Part shown: in pieces, positions 56,371-64,000 of the stretch
How positions within the stretch are numbered: the first letter of the stretch is position 1
Layout of the letters: every line of letters begins with the position of its first letter
NCBI RefSeq assembly: GCF_002954775.1
Contig: NZ_PJME01000026.1
Coordinates: 1 to 64,000 of the forward strand
Direction: 5' to 3'
Source: Streptomyces geranii
GTDB lineage: Bacteria > Actinomycetota > Actinomycetes > Streptomycetales > Streptomycetaceae
Length of the DNA stretch: 64,000 bases
Program-made: the position numbers and the translations under genes
Notes under the pieces: generated by a model
The model's input: the letters and a program-made list of their open reading frames with translations, nothing else
Told to the model about the DNA's origin: nothing
The model's database searches: none

Positions 56371-57756
56371 TCACGCCGCCGCCCGCAGGTCCATCCGCGC
56401 CCCGAACTCCCGGACCACCGGTTCGTCGCGGTACGGCTCCAGGCGCAACTGCAGGTCCTCCAGGTACTCGGCGCCCCGGTTGGAGCGCAGGGTGCCCAGG
56501 AGTTCCACCGCGCGCATACCCGTGTGGCAGGCCTCCTCGACCTCGCGCTGCTGGACCTGTGCCGAGGCCAGGAGGACGAGGCCGATCGCCCGGCGCCTGG
56601 CCCGGGTCTCGGGGTGGCCGTCCAGCGACTCCTGGGCGCAGCGGGCCGCCGCCTCGGCCTGGCCGAGGTCTCGGTGGCAGTGCGCCAACTCGTCGGCCAG
56701 ATAGGCCGCGTCGAAGTGCGCGATCCACGCCGGGTCGTCCCCGGACTCCGGATCGGCCGCGTCCAGCGCGTTCACCGCGCGCCCCGACGCCAGCTGGGCC
56801 GCCCGCGCGTCGCCCATCAACGCGTGCCCGCGGGCCTCCGCCGCGTAGAACATGGCCTCCGCGCGCGGGGTGACCCGGCCACGCGCCCCCTCCTGCGCCG
56901 CCCGCGCCAACTGGGCGATCTCGCGCGGGTTTCCGAGCTGCGCGGCGAGGTGGCTCATGGACGCGGCGAGTACGTACCCGCCGTACCCTCTGTCCCCGGC
57001 CGCCTGGGCGAGGCGGAGCGCCTGGATGTAGTAGCGCTGGGCGAGGCCCGGTTGGCCGGTGTCGACGGCCATGTACCCGGCGAGTTCGGTCAACCGTGCG
57101 ACGGCGGCGAAGAGTTCACGGCCGACCGCCTCCCGGTACGAGCCCGCGAGCAGCCCGGAGACGACGCTGTTGAGGTAGTGCACGACGACCGGACGAACGT
57201 GCCCGCTGCCGTACTGGTGGTCGAGGTCGGTGAGCGCCTGCGTCATCGCGCGCACCGCGGCCACGTCCGACGGCCCCACGCGCGGCCCCGCCTGGCGGGC
57301 GACCTGGGAGTCCGGGGACGAGATCAGCCAGTCGCGGCTGGGCTCGACGAGCGCGGACGCGGCGACGGACGAACCGGAGAGGAAGTCCCGCCGGCCCACG
57401 TCGCTGCGCCACAGCTCACACACCTGCTCGATGGCGCCGAGGACGGTCGGCGAGAACTGGAGCCCGACGCCCGAGGCGAGGTTCTTGCCGTTGGCCATGC
57501 CGATCTCGTCGATCGTGACCGTACGGCCCAGCTTGCGGCCGAGGGCCTCGGCGATGATGGCGGGCGCCCGGCCCCTCGGCTGCTGTCCGCGCAGCCAACG
57601 CGCCACGGACGTCTTGTCGTACCGCAGATCGTGGCCGTGCTCGGCGCCGCACATGTTGACCCGGCGGGCCAGCCCGGCGTTCGAGCAGCCCGCTTCCTGG
57701 ATGAGCGCCTGCAACCGTTCGTTCGGCTGCCGCGCGACGAGAGGCCTTGCGGCCAT
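56371..57756 (-). CDS. NsdA-like transcriptional regulator with TPR-like C-terminus
   Basis: 461 aa. The N-terminal third matches the Streptomyces NsdA-type regulators: QPNERLQALIQEAGCSNAGLARRVN, YDKTSVARWLRGQQPRGRAPAIIAEALGRKLG and SDVGRRDFLSGSSVAASALVEPSRDWLI. The rest is helical, TPR-like (AVARLTELAGYMAVDTGQPGLAQRYYIQALRLAQAAG). NsdA represses sporulation and antibiotic production; this protein may be NsdA itself or a paralogue, which I cannot separate from sequence memory alone. It stands alone, divergent from the primase/polymerase-like gene. Confidence 0.88.
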   Translation of the reverse strand: MAARPLVARQPNERLQALIQEAGCSNAGLARRVNMCGAEHGHDLRYDKTSVARWLRGQQPRGRAPAIIAEALGRKLGRTVTIDEIGMANGKNLASGVGLQFSPTVLGAIEQVCELWRSDVGRRDFLSGSSVAASALVEPSRDWLISSPDSQVARQAGPRVGPSDVAAVRAMTQALTDLDHQYGSGHVRPVVVHYLNSVVSGLLAGSYREAVGRELFAAVARLTELAGYMAVDTGQPGLAQRYYIQALRLAQAAGDRGYGGYVLAASMSHLAAQLGNPREIAQLARAAQEGARGRVTPRAEAMFYAAEARGHALMGDARAAQLASGRAVNALDAADPESGDDPAWIAHFDAAYLADELAHCHRDLGQAEAAARCAQESLDGHPETRARRRAIGLVLLASAQVQQREVEEACHTGMRAVELLGTLRSNRGAEYLEDLQLRLEPYRDEPVVREFGARMDLRAAA

Positions 57757-58071
57757 GGCGTACCCCCTGTGGCTGCGGTGCCCTGCCCACGCACCGAGTT
57801 GACGTGTCTTCCGTGCCCGGTTCCGGTGAACGGATCCGGCCTTGAAGATCAGTGCCCCGCACGCATGCCGAAAATGCGAGGCATACGAGGCTTACGAGGA
57901 TTGCCGGGGTAAAGGCGGATGCCCGGCCCCTCCCCTGCCTACCCAGCCCCGCCCCGGATCCTCCTGCGCGCCCCCGCACGTGCATCCATGCGCCCCAGAT
58001 GCGGAATCGATGCACCTCCCCCGCGCATGTGACATGCGTAACTCATGATTCCCACTAGAGTTGTGTTCATC
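57757..58071. other. Divergent intergenic region with 9-bp repeats and a leaderless promoter
   Basis: 315 bp, no gene. CGAGGCATA, CGAGGCTTA and CGAGGATTG (57877-57903) are tandem 9-bp units. The -10 element TAGAGT (58056-58061) lies 10 bp before GTG 58072, so the rightward transcript is probably leaderless. ATGCACCTCC...GCATGTGACATGCG around 58011-58038 contains palindromic GCATG elements. Confidence 0.5.
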
Positions 58072-58725
58072 GTGGAAGAGACCATCGCGGGCCCTGATGC
58101 TGCCCAAATCCCCAAGCAACGCGGCGAATCCCTCTTGGAAACCGCCGTCCGGTACGCCGAAGAGCGCCACTGGGACGTGTTTCCCGGTACGTGGCTGGAA
58201 GCAGTCGACGGGGTGCAGCGCTGCTCCTGCGGCGACGCCGCGTGCGCCCTGCCCGGCGCACATCCGACCCGGCCCGACTGGATCACGCAGGCCACGGGCA
58301 GTGCGACCGTCGCGCGCCGGCTGTGGACCGAACAGCCGACGGCGTCGATCCTGCTGCCTACCGGGCATACGTTCGATGCGATTGACGTGCCCGAGACGGC
58401 CGGGTTCCTCGCGCTGGCGCGCATGGAGCGGATGGAACTGACGCTGGGGCCGGTGATGTTGACGCCGGATCGGCGGATGCGGTTCTTCGTTCTTCCGGGG
58501 GCGTCTGTGAAGGTGCCTGATCTGGTGCGCAAGTTGGGGTGGGCGCCTGCTTCTCTCGACCTGGTCGCGCTGGGGGAGGGGGGCTATGTGGCCGCGCCGC
58601 CTACTCGGTACGGGTCCAAGGGGGCTGTGCAGTGGGCCTGCCGGCCTACGCCCGCGAACCGGTGGCTGCCGGATGCGGAGGAGTTGATCTCGCCGCTCGC
58701 TTATGCGTGCGGGCGGGATCGGTAA
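58072..58725 (+). CDS. Bifunctional DNA primase/polymerase-like domain protein
   Basis: About 217 aa. The N-terminal prim-pol motif region is LLETAVRYAEERHWDVFPG, followed by CSCGDAACALPGAHPTRPDWITQA (zinc-like cysteines) and RRLWTEQPTASILLPTGHTFDAIDVPE, which aligns with the metal-binding part of archaeo-eukaryotic primases of plasmids and phages. The catalytic aspartates are reduced (AIDVPE keeps one), so it may be a non-catalytic chromosomal relative widely kept in Streptomyces. The GTG at 58072 is chosen because a TAGAGT -10 sits 10 bp upstream, giving a leaderless mRNA; earlier codons in frame exist at 58045 and 58063. Confidence 0.85.
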   Translation: MEETIAGPDAAQIPKQRGESLLETAVRYAEERHWDVFPGTWLEAVDGVQRCSCGDAACALPGAHPTRPDWITQATGSATVARRLWTEQPTASILLPTGHTFDAIDVPETAGFLALARMERMELTLGPVMLTPDRRMRFFVLPGASVKVPDLVRKLGWAPASLDLVALGEGGYVAAPPTRYGSKGAVQWACRPTPANRWLPDAEELISPLAYACGRDR

Positions 58726-58772
58726 GTCGCCTATTGGGTTGCCTGGTTTCGGTCACAGGGCGGGTGCGGGTG

Positions 58773-58810
58773 CGTTGTGGCTGGTCGCGCAGTTCCCCGC
58801 GCCCCTAAAG
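58773..58810 (-). repeat. Streptomyces intergenic repeat copy
   Basis: CGTTGTGGCTGGTCGCGCAG followed by TTCCCCGCGCCCCTAAAG, the reverse orientation of the element at 10168. It lies between the primase-like gene and the ABC transporter operon. Confidence 0.8.
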
Positions 58811-58846
58811 GCCTCCCGCGCACCCTAAAAACCATATGGTGACCGC

Positions 58847-59623
58847 ATGGTCAATGGTGCTGCCGTGCGCGTGCAGGGGCTCTGGAAGCGGTTTGGGCAG
58901 CAGGTTGCTGTTGCCGGGGTCGATCTGGAGTTGCCCGCGGGGAAGTTCGTGGGGCTTGTCGGGCCGAACGGGGCCGGGAAGACCACGACCCTGTCCATGG
59001 TGACCGGGCTGCTGCGGCCCGATCAGGGCACCGTGGAGGTCGTGGGGCACGACGTGTGGCGCGACCCCGTCGAGGTCAAGGCGCGGATCGGGGTGCTGCC
59101 CGAAGGGCTTCGGCTCTTCGAGCGGCTGTCCGGGCGTGAACTCCTCGGGTACTCGGGGCGGTTGCGCGGGCTGCCCGGTGCCGAGGTCGACAAACGGGCC
59201 GCTCAGCTGCTCGACGTCCTCGACCTGGCCGGGGCCCAGCACAAGCTCGTCGTCGACTACTCCACCGGCATGCGCAAGAAGATCGGTCTCGCCGCCGCTC
59301 TCCTCCACAATCCCGAAGTCCTGTTCCTCGACGAGCCGTTCGAGGGCGTGGACCCGGTGTCGGCGCAGATCATCAGGGGCGTGCTGGAGCGGTACACCGC
59401 CTCCGGCGCCACCGTCGTCTTCTCCTCGCATGTCATGGAGCTGGTCGAGTCGCTGTGCGACTGGGTCGCGGTGATGGCGGCCGGGCGCATCCGGGCGCAC
59501 GGTCCGCTCGCCGAGGTGCGGGGCGACTCGCCCTCCCTCCAGCACGCGTTCCTCGAACTCGTCGGCGCGGGCGGGCGCGACCACGGCTCCCACCTCGACT
59601 GGCTGGGCGGCGGCGCCCGATGA
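58847..59623 (+). CDS. ABC transporter ATP-binding protein (ABC-2 exporter)
   Basis: 258 aa. Walker A GLVGPNGAGKTTTLSM (about residue 38), signature YSTGMRKKIGLAAALL, Walker B VLFLDEPFEGVDP and the H-loop SSHVMELVE are all present. It powers the permease encoded directly after it (4-bp ATGA overlap). DrrA/CcmA-type exporters of this kind move drugs, lipids or peptides outwards. The ATG at 58847 (before VNGAAVRVQGLWKRFG) fits the first beta-strand of the fold. Confidence 0.95.
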   Translation: MVNGAAVRVQGLWKRFGQQVAVAGVDLELPAGKFVGLVGPNGAGKTTTLSMVTGLLRPDQGTVEVVGHDVWRDPVEVKARIGVLPEGLRLFERLSGRELLGYSGRLRGLPGAEVDKRAAQLLDVLDLAGAQHKLVVDYSTGMRKKIGLAAALLHNPEVLFLDEPFEGVDPVSAQIIRGVLERYTASGATVVFSSHVMELVESLCDWVAVMAAGRIRAHGPLAEVRGDSPSLQHAFLELVGAGGRDHGSHLDWLGGGAR

Positions 59624-61218
59624 GCACGGCGGAGTCGCTCACCCCGGTCGTCGTACGGCTCAAGCTGTCCCTGCTGCGCAACGGGCTGCGGCAGTCGGCG
59701 GGGCGGCGGGCCGCCTACATCTCCTCCGTGGTCGTCGTACTGCTGCTCGCCGCACTCCAGTTCCTCGGTCTGGTCGCTCTGCACGGCAGCGAGCACGCCG
59801 CGTCCGTGACCGTCATCCTGCTCGCGGTGATGGCGCTGGGCTGGGCCGTCATGCCGCTGTTCTTCCCCAGCGGCGACGAGACCCTCGACCCGACCCGCCT
59901 GGTGATGCTCCCGCTGCGGCCCCGGCCACTGGTCCGGGCGCTGCTCGTGGCCTCGCTCGTCGGGATAGGGCCGCTGTTCACGCTGTCGCTGCTCGTCGGG
60001 TCGGTGATCGCCGTGGCGCGCGGTGCGGTGGCGGCGGTCGTGTCGCTCGTCGCCGTACCGCTCGCGCTGCTCGTCTGCGTGGCGCTCGCACGGGCCGTCG
60101 CCGCCGCCAACATCCGGCTGCTCAGCAGCCGCAAGGGCCGCGATCTCGCCGTGCTGAGCGGGCTGGTCATCGCGATCGGCGCGCAGGTCGTCAACTTCGG
60201 CGCCCAGCAGCTCGGTTCGGCCGGGCTCGGGCAACTCGACCCGGCCGCCGAGGTGTTGGCGTGGGTGCCGCCCTCCTCGGTGATCGGGGCGGTGGACGCG
60301 GCGAGCGAAGGGTCGTACGGGGTCGCCGTCGCCCGACTCGCGGTCAGCGCGGGCGCGTTGGCGCTGCTGCTGGGGGCCTGGTCGCGCACCCTCACTCAGC
60401 TGATGACCTCCCCCGACGGGTCCACCCTCCAGGCCGCCGAGCCGTCCGGAACCCGGGAGCACGGCTCCGGCGGGCTGGGCCGGCTGCTGCCCGGCGGGCG
60501 GACCGGGACCGTCATGGAACGGAGTCTGCGGTACGCGTGGCGCGACCCCAAGACCAAGGCGGCGTGGGTGACTTCGCTGGCGATCGGGCTCATCGTGCCC
60601 GTGTTCAACGCCCTTCAGGGCACCGGCTCGATCTACTTCGCCTGCTTCGCCGCCGGGATGCTCGGCATCCAGATGTACAACCAGTTCGGCCAGGACACCT
60701 CCGCCTTCTGGATGGTCGCGATGACCATCTCGTCCACCCGCGACGCCTACGTCGAACTGCGCGGCCGGGCCCTGGCGTTGCTGCTGATCAGCCTGCCGTA
60801 CGCCACCCTCGTCGTCGTCCTCACCACCGCGCTGCTCGACGACTGGGCCACCTTCCCGGAGGCGCTCGGGCTGTCCCTCGCCCTGCTCGGGGCGATGCTC
60901 GCGGCCGGGGCCTGGTCCTCCGCCCGGTTCCCCTACTCCATCCCGCAGGAGGGCTACAAGAACGTCGCCCACGGGCAGGCGGGGCTCGCCACCTTCTCCA
61001 TCTTCGGCGGCATGATCGGCGCCGCCCTGCTCTGCGCCCCCGTCATCGCCCTCACCATCTGGCTGAACGTCGACTCCGGCGGCGACCGCTGGACCTGGCT
61101 CCTGCTGCCGATCGGCGCGTCCTACGGCACCCTCCTCACCCTCCTCGGCCTACGCCTGGCCGCCCCCCGCACAGCGGCCCGACTCCCGGAGATCCTGGCA
61201 GCGGTCAGCAGGGCCTGA
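59620..61218 (+). CDS. ABC-2 type transporter permease
   Basis: 532 aa with about ten to twelve membrane segments, for example AAYISSVVVVLLLAALQFLGLVALHG, VTVILLAVMALGWAVMPLFF and LGLSLALLGAMLAAGAWSSARFP. A cytoplasmic loop in the middle (SPDGSTLQAAEPSGTREHG...LLPGGRTGTVMERSLRYAWRDPKTKAAW) separates the halves. It overlaps the ATPase gene by 4 bp and forms a two-gene export operon with it. Substrate unknown. Confidence 0.92.
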   Translation: MSTAESLTPVVVRLKLSLLRNGLRQSAGRRAAYISSVVVVLLLAALQFLGLVALHGSEHAASVTVILLAVMALGWAVMPLFFPSGDETLDPTRLVMLPLRPRPLVRALLVASLVGIGPLFTLSLLVGSVIAVARGAVAAVVSLVAVPLALLVCVALARAVAAANIRLLSSRKGRDLAVLSGLVIAIGAQVVNFGAQQLGSAGLGQLDPAAEVLAWVPPSSVIGAVDAASEGSYGVAVARLAVSAGALALLLGAWSRTLTQLMTSPDGSTLQAAEPSGTREHGSGGLGRLLPGGRTGTVMERSLRYAWRDPKTKAAWVTSLAIGLIVPVFNALQGTGSIYFACFAAGMLGIQMYNQFGQDTSAFWMVAMTISSTRDAYVELRGRALALLLISLPYATLVVVLTTALLDDWATFPEALGLSLALLGAMLAAGAWSSARFPYSIPQEGYKNVAHGQAGLATFSIFGGMIGAALLCAPVIALTIWLNVDSGGDRWTWLLLPIGASYGTLLTLLGLRLAAPRTAARLPEILAAVSRA

Positions 61219-61273
61219 ACTTGCCCACGGCATAAGGGGTTTGGCACGCCGTTCGCGGGGAGGGACAGGGAGA

Positions 61274-61312
61274 GCGCCCCAAAGGGGCGCGAGGAACTGC
61301 GCGACCAGCCAC
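61274..61312 (+). repeat. Intergenic repeat copy with hairpin after the ABC operon
   Basis: GCGCCCC-AAA-GGGGCGC (61274-61290) is a perfect 7-bp stem with a 3-nt loop, followed by GAGGAACTGCGCGACCAGCC, the element seen at 10168. It probably ends the ABC operon transcript. Confidence 0.75.
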
Positions 61313-61387
61313 GAAGGTGCCGCAGACGAACAACAACCGACACAGCCCGCCCAACCAGCGGAGCGCAAAAGCAGGGGGAGCCTGCGC

Positions 61388-62194
61388 ATGGCCAAATGGT
61401 TCGGCAGATCCAAGTCCAGGGCCGACGACAAGGCCGAGGCCGAGGCCGAGCACCTCGAACCCCTCGGCGTCTCCGACGACCTACGGCTGGCATACGGCCG
61501 CACCGGCGACCCCAAGCTGCTGCGCGGCTCGATGCAGGCAGCCGAACTCGCCGTGGAGGTCTACCCGGTAGACGACCTCCGGCACGCCGCCGCCCTCTCC
61601 TCCCTGTGCATGCTGCACCGGCTGAGCTGGGAACGCGACCGTGGCGCCCCCGACCTGATCAAGGCCGTCGACTACGGCAGGCGGGCCGTCGACAAGTCCC
61701 CGCCCGGCGACCCGGAACTCCCCCGGCACATGTCCTCCCTGGCCACCGCCCTCCAGGAGGTCTACGACAGCACGGAGGACGAGGAGTCCATCGACGAGGC
61801 CATCGCTCTCTACCGAGGCTGCCTCGACCTGCTGCCCAAGGGCACCAGCACGCTCGGCGAACAGCGCGTCGGCCAGGAGTCCAACCTCGCCAACTCCCTG
61901 CTCCGCAAAGGGCGCAAGAGCCGCGACGCCGCCACCCTCGACGAGGCCGCCGAGCACGCCCGCGCGGCCCTGCGCGACACCCCCGAGGACCATCCGATGC
62001 ACGCGATACGCCTCGTCAACCTCGGCGGTGTGCTCCTCGGGCTCGTCCAGACCGGCCGTCCCGAACACCTCGGCGCGGCCGAGGACATGTACGCGCGCGG
62101 ACTGCGGGAACTCCCGGCGGGACACCCCTCGCGCGCCGGGGTCGAGCAGACGCTCGCCATGATCAAGGGCCTGCGCGCACAGTTCGGGATCTGA
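61388..62194 (+). CDS. Tetratricopeptide-like protein upstream of the CHAT gene
   Basis: 268 aa. A charged head AKWFGRSKSRADDKAEAEAEH is followed by TPR-type helix pairs: DLRLAYGRTGDPKLLRGSMQAAELAVEVYP, AALSSLCMLHRLSWERDRGAPDLIKAVDYGRRAV, ALQEVYDSTEDEESIDEAIALYRGCLDL and LRKGRKSRDAATLDEAAEHARAAL. GGGGGAG lies 7 nt before ATG 61388. The next gene (CHAT protease) begins two bases after its stop, so the two are co-expressed. TPR proteins often present or regulate CHAT proteases, so it is probably an adaptor or sensor. Confidence 0.9.
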   Translation: MAKWFGRSKSRADDKAEAEAEHLEPLGVSDDLRLAYGRTGDPKLLRGSMQAAELAVEVYPVDDLRHAAALSSLCMLHRLSWERDRGAPDLIKAVDYGRRAVDKSPPGDPELPRHMSSLATALQEVYDSTEDEESIDEAIALYRGCLDLLPKGTSTLGEQRVGQESNLANSLLRKGRKSRDAATLDEAAEHARAALRDTPEDHPMHAIRLVNLGGVLLGLVQTGRPEHLGAAEDMYARGLRELPAGHPSRAGVEQTLAMIKGLRAQFGI

Positions 62195-62196
62195 CC

Positions 62197-64000
62197 GTGC
62201 GGGACCCCCGCCCGGCCGCCGAACTGACCCTGCTCGTCGAGGACTTCACCGGCCCCGACCACTGGCGCTGGGTCCTGACGGCACCCGACGGCACGGTCCT
62301 GGCCCGGCACGAGGTCCGCCTGGACCCGACCGGCCCGCAGTACGAGGCCTTCCTCGACCTGCCCGGATATCTGCGCCGGCACGCGGCCCCGGACGTACGG
62401 GCCGCGCGGGAGCGGGAGATCGTCCGGGAGGTGGGTACGTGGGTCGGCGCGGAGGTCCTGGGTCCGGTCGCGCCCGCGCTGCTGGCGGCGGCCCCTGCGG
62501 TCGTACGGGTCGTCGTGCCGGCGGACGTACCGGGCGCGCGGCGCCTGATGTCCGTACCCCTGGAACTGGCCCATGCGGCGGGGCGGCCGTTGGCCGTCCA
62601 GGACGTGACGCTCGTGACGCAGTTCGGCGCACGGCGCGAGGACGGGGACCGGGCGGACGGTCCGGTGCGTGTGCTGGCGCTGTTCAGTCTGCCCGAGGGC
62701 AGCCGGGCGCTGAACCTGCGGCGCGAACGGCTCGCGCTGACCCGGCTGTTCACCGAGGCGGCGGACGCCGGGCGCGCGGTGGAGGTGCGCACGCTGCAGT
62801 ACGGGGTGACGCGCGAGCGGCTGCGTGAGGTACTGGCGCGGCCGGCCGGCTGGGACCTCGTCCATGTCTCCGGCCACGGCGCCCCCGGCGAACTCCTCCT
62901 GGAGACCGACGCCGGGCACCCCGACCGCGTCCGCGCACCCGAACTCGTCGACCTCCTCACCACCGCACGGGACGTCTCCCTCGTGACCCTGTCGGCCTGT
63001 TGGTCGGCGGCGGCCCCGGAACCGGTGGGCGAGGACACCGGGGAACCGGTCGTCGGGGCCGTCGCCGGGGACCTCGTCGAGCGCCTCGGGTGCGCGGTGC
63101 TGGCCATGCGGTACCCGGTGGAGGACGCGTTCGCCACCGCCCTCGCCGAGCGGCTCTACCGTCAACTGGTTGTCGGGGGGCGGGTGTTGCCCCGGGCGCT
63201 GGCAGCGGCGCTGGGTGAGCTGTCGGCGGAGGGCACCGAGGGGGCGGAGACGTCCGGTTCCGCACTGCGGGCGGCGACTCCGGCGCTGTTCGGGGCGCGG
63301 GCGGTGGGGTTGAGACTGAGGGCGCCCGAGGGGGCCGTACGGAGAGAGGCCGACGTCTCCGGGCAACTGCCGCCCGTGCCCGAGCACTTCGTCGGCCGGG
63401 TCGCCCTCCTCGCCCGCCTCGGCGCCGTACTGGCCCCCCGCAGCGGGCTCGCCGGGGTACTGCTGCAGGGCATGCCCGGGGCCGGGAAGACCGCGTGCGC
63501 AAGGGAGTTGGTGGCGACGCACGCGCACGCCTTCGAGCGGGCCGTCTGGTTCACCACGCCCCAGGAGCAGGAGGGGCGGCGGCATCAGGAGGGAGCCCTC
63601 GCCTCCTTCGCGCTGGCCCTGGAGGAGGCGGTGCCGGGGCTCCGCTGTCTGCACCTCTTGGACGCGGCCGAGGCCGACGGGTCGGCGGCGGCGGAGTTCA
63701 CGGCCGCCGTGACCGCCTGGCTGGTGCGGGAGCGCGCACTCCTCGTCATCGACGGCATCGACGCCCTGCTGACCCCCGAACGGGCCTGGCGGGACCGGCG
63801 TTGGGGAGAACTCGTCGGCACGCTGTCCGGGCACTCCGGCGCGGGGCGGCTGATTCTGTGCGGGCGGGTACGGCCGCCCGGACTGGGACCGCGCCTGCGG
63901 ACCGAACCGGTCGACCTGCTGACCCCGGACGAGACCCTGCTGCTCGCCCGCGAACTCCCCCACCTGGCCCGGCTGCTGGACGGCCGACTCCCCGGCACGA
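62197..64000 (+). CDS. CHAT-protease/NB-ARC ATPase protein, partial at right edge
   Basis: At least 601 codons, running off the window. It is open from GTG 62197. Residues about 70-390 form a CHAT (caspase-like) domain: LVHVSGHGAPGELLLE carries the His and VSLVTLSACWSAA the Cys of the dyad. From about residue 410 an NB-ARC ATPase begins (EHFVGRVALLARLG, Walker A GMPGAGKTACARELV, Walker B ALLVIDGIDALL). No stop is reached; TPR or other repeats may follow outside. The layout is that of NLR-like, self-activating cell-death or defence proteases. It is coupled to the TPR gene before it. Confidence 0.9.
   Translation, partial: MRDPRPAAELTLLVEDFTGPDHWRWVLTAPDGTVLARHEVRLDPTGPQYEAFLDLPGYLRRHAAPDVRAAREREIVREVGTWVGAEVLGPVAPALLAAAPAVVRVVVPADVPGARRLMSVPLELAHAAGRPLAVQDVTLVTQFGARREDGDRADGPVRVLALFSLPEGSRALNLRRERLALTRLFTEAADAGRAVEVRTLQYGVTRERLREVLARPAGWDLVHVSGHGAPGELLLETDAGHPDRVRAPELVDLLTTARDVSLVTLSACWSAAAPEPVGEDTGEPVVGAVAGDLVERLGCAVLAMRYPVEDAFATALAERLYRQLVVGGRVLPRALAAALGELSAEGTEGAETSGSALRAATPALFGARAVGLRLRAPEGAVRREADVSGQLPPVPEHFVGRVALLARLGAVLAPRSGLAGVLLQGMPGAGKTACARELVATHAHAFERAVWFTTPQEQEGRRHQEGALASFALALEEAVPGLRCLHLLDAAEADGSAAAEFTAAVTAWLVRERALLVIDGIDALLTPERAWRDRRWGELVGTLSGHSGAGRLILCGRVRPPGLGPRLRTEPVDLLTPDETLLLARELPHLARLLDGRLPGT

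Noticed and set aside
1..64000. tRNA, rRNA or CRISPR features
   Set aside because: I saw no tRNA cloverleaf with a CCA-type end, no rRNA motifs and no regularly spaced 25-40 bp repeats with unique spacers.

Overview
The window is chromosomal DNA of a Streptomyces-type actinomycete. It is very GC-rich, uses GTG starts freely, and carries several copies of a hairpin-forming intergenic element that I recognise from Streptomyces genomes. The gene set also fits: Fur/KatG, a serine/threonine kinase with a PQQ propeller, an NsdA-like regulator, sigma/anti-sigma genes, and F420-type (DDN family) oxidoreductases. I found no rRNA, tRNA or CRISPR array.

Left third (1-20.7 kb). A Ser/Thr kinase, a glyoxalase-fold protein and a TetR regulator are followed by scattered CoA-ester catabolism genes: acyl-CoA dehydrogenase, thiolase-like protein, DUF35 zinc-ribbon protein, flavin monooxygenase, NDP-forming acyl-CoA synthetase, enoyl-CoA hydratase and flavin reductase. 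A peroxide-stress pair (Fur-family repressor and katG) lies among them. Many of the catabolic units are preceded by the same 15-bp palindrome, CTGACG-N3-CGTCAG, which also recurs at 30.4 and 36.3 kb in front of an SDR, a cyclase-family protein, an amidohydrolase/acyl-CoA dehydrogenase operon and an AMP-forming acyl-CoA ligase. I read this as one dispersed regulon for breaking down an unknown cyclic or branched acid, probably under a TetR repressor.

Middle (20.8-41.4 kb). There are two small membrane proteins, an S1-domain protein that looks frameshifted near its start, a resolvase relic directly upstream of it, two MFS transporters, and a GlxA-type regulator whose 3' end overlaps the second transporter. 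The rest of the acyl-CoA regulon follows, then an EF-hand protein, regulatory HATPase and STAS proteins, and an ECF sigma factor with a fused zinc-finger anti-sigma partner.

The most striking locus (41.5-50.4 kb) is an FxSxx-COOH peptide-modification system. It comprises a 56-aa precursor (FxsA), a TIR-like protein (FxsC), a 1,324-aa ParA-like/TIR-like/NB-ARC/TPR protein (FxsT), a radical SAM/SPASM maturase (FxsB), and an HExxH peptide hydroxylase fused to an AAC(3)-family acetyltransferase domain. The precursor ends in FTSALL, one residue longer than the canonical FxSxx tail. The hydroxylase-acetyltransferase fusion implies a hydroxylated and possibly acylated cyclophane peptide.

Right part (50.4-64 kb). 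A membrane endo/exonuclease/phosphatase-family protein, purU, an ABC-type binding lipoprotein, a Gln/Pro-rich single-pass membrane protein, an NsdA-like regulator, a lone primase/polymerase-like protein and an ABC exporter pair are followed by a TPR protein and a CHAT-protease/NB-ARC protein that runs off the right edge. Short tandem repeats (8-18 bp units) recur at gene boundaries through the window.
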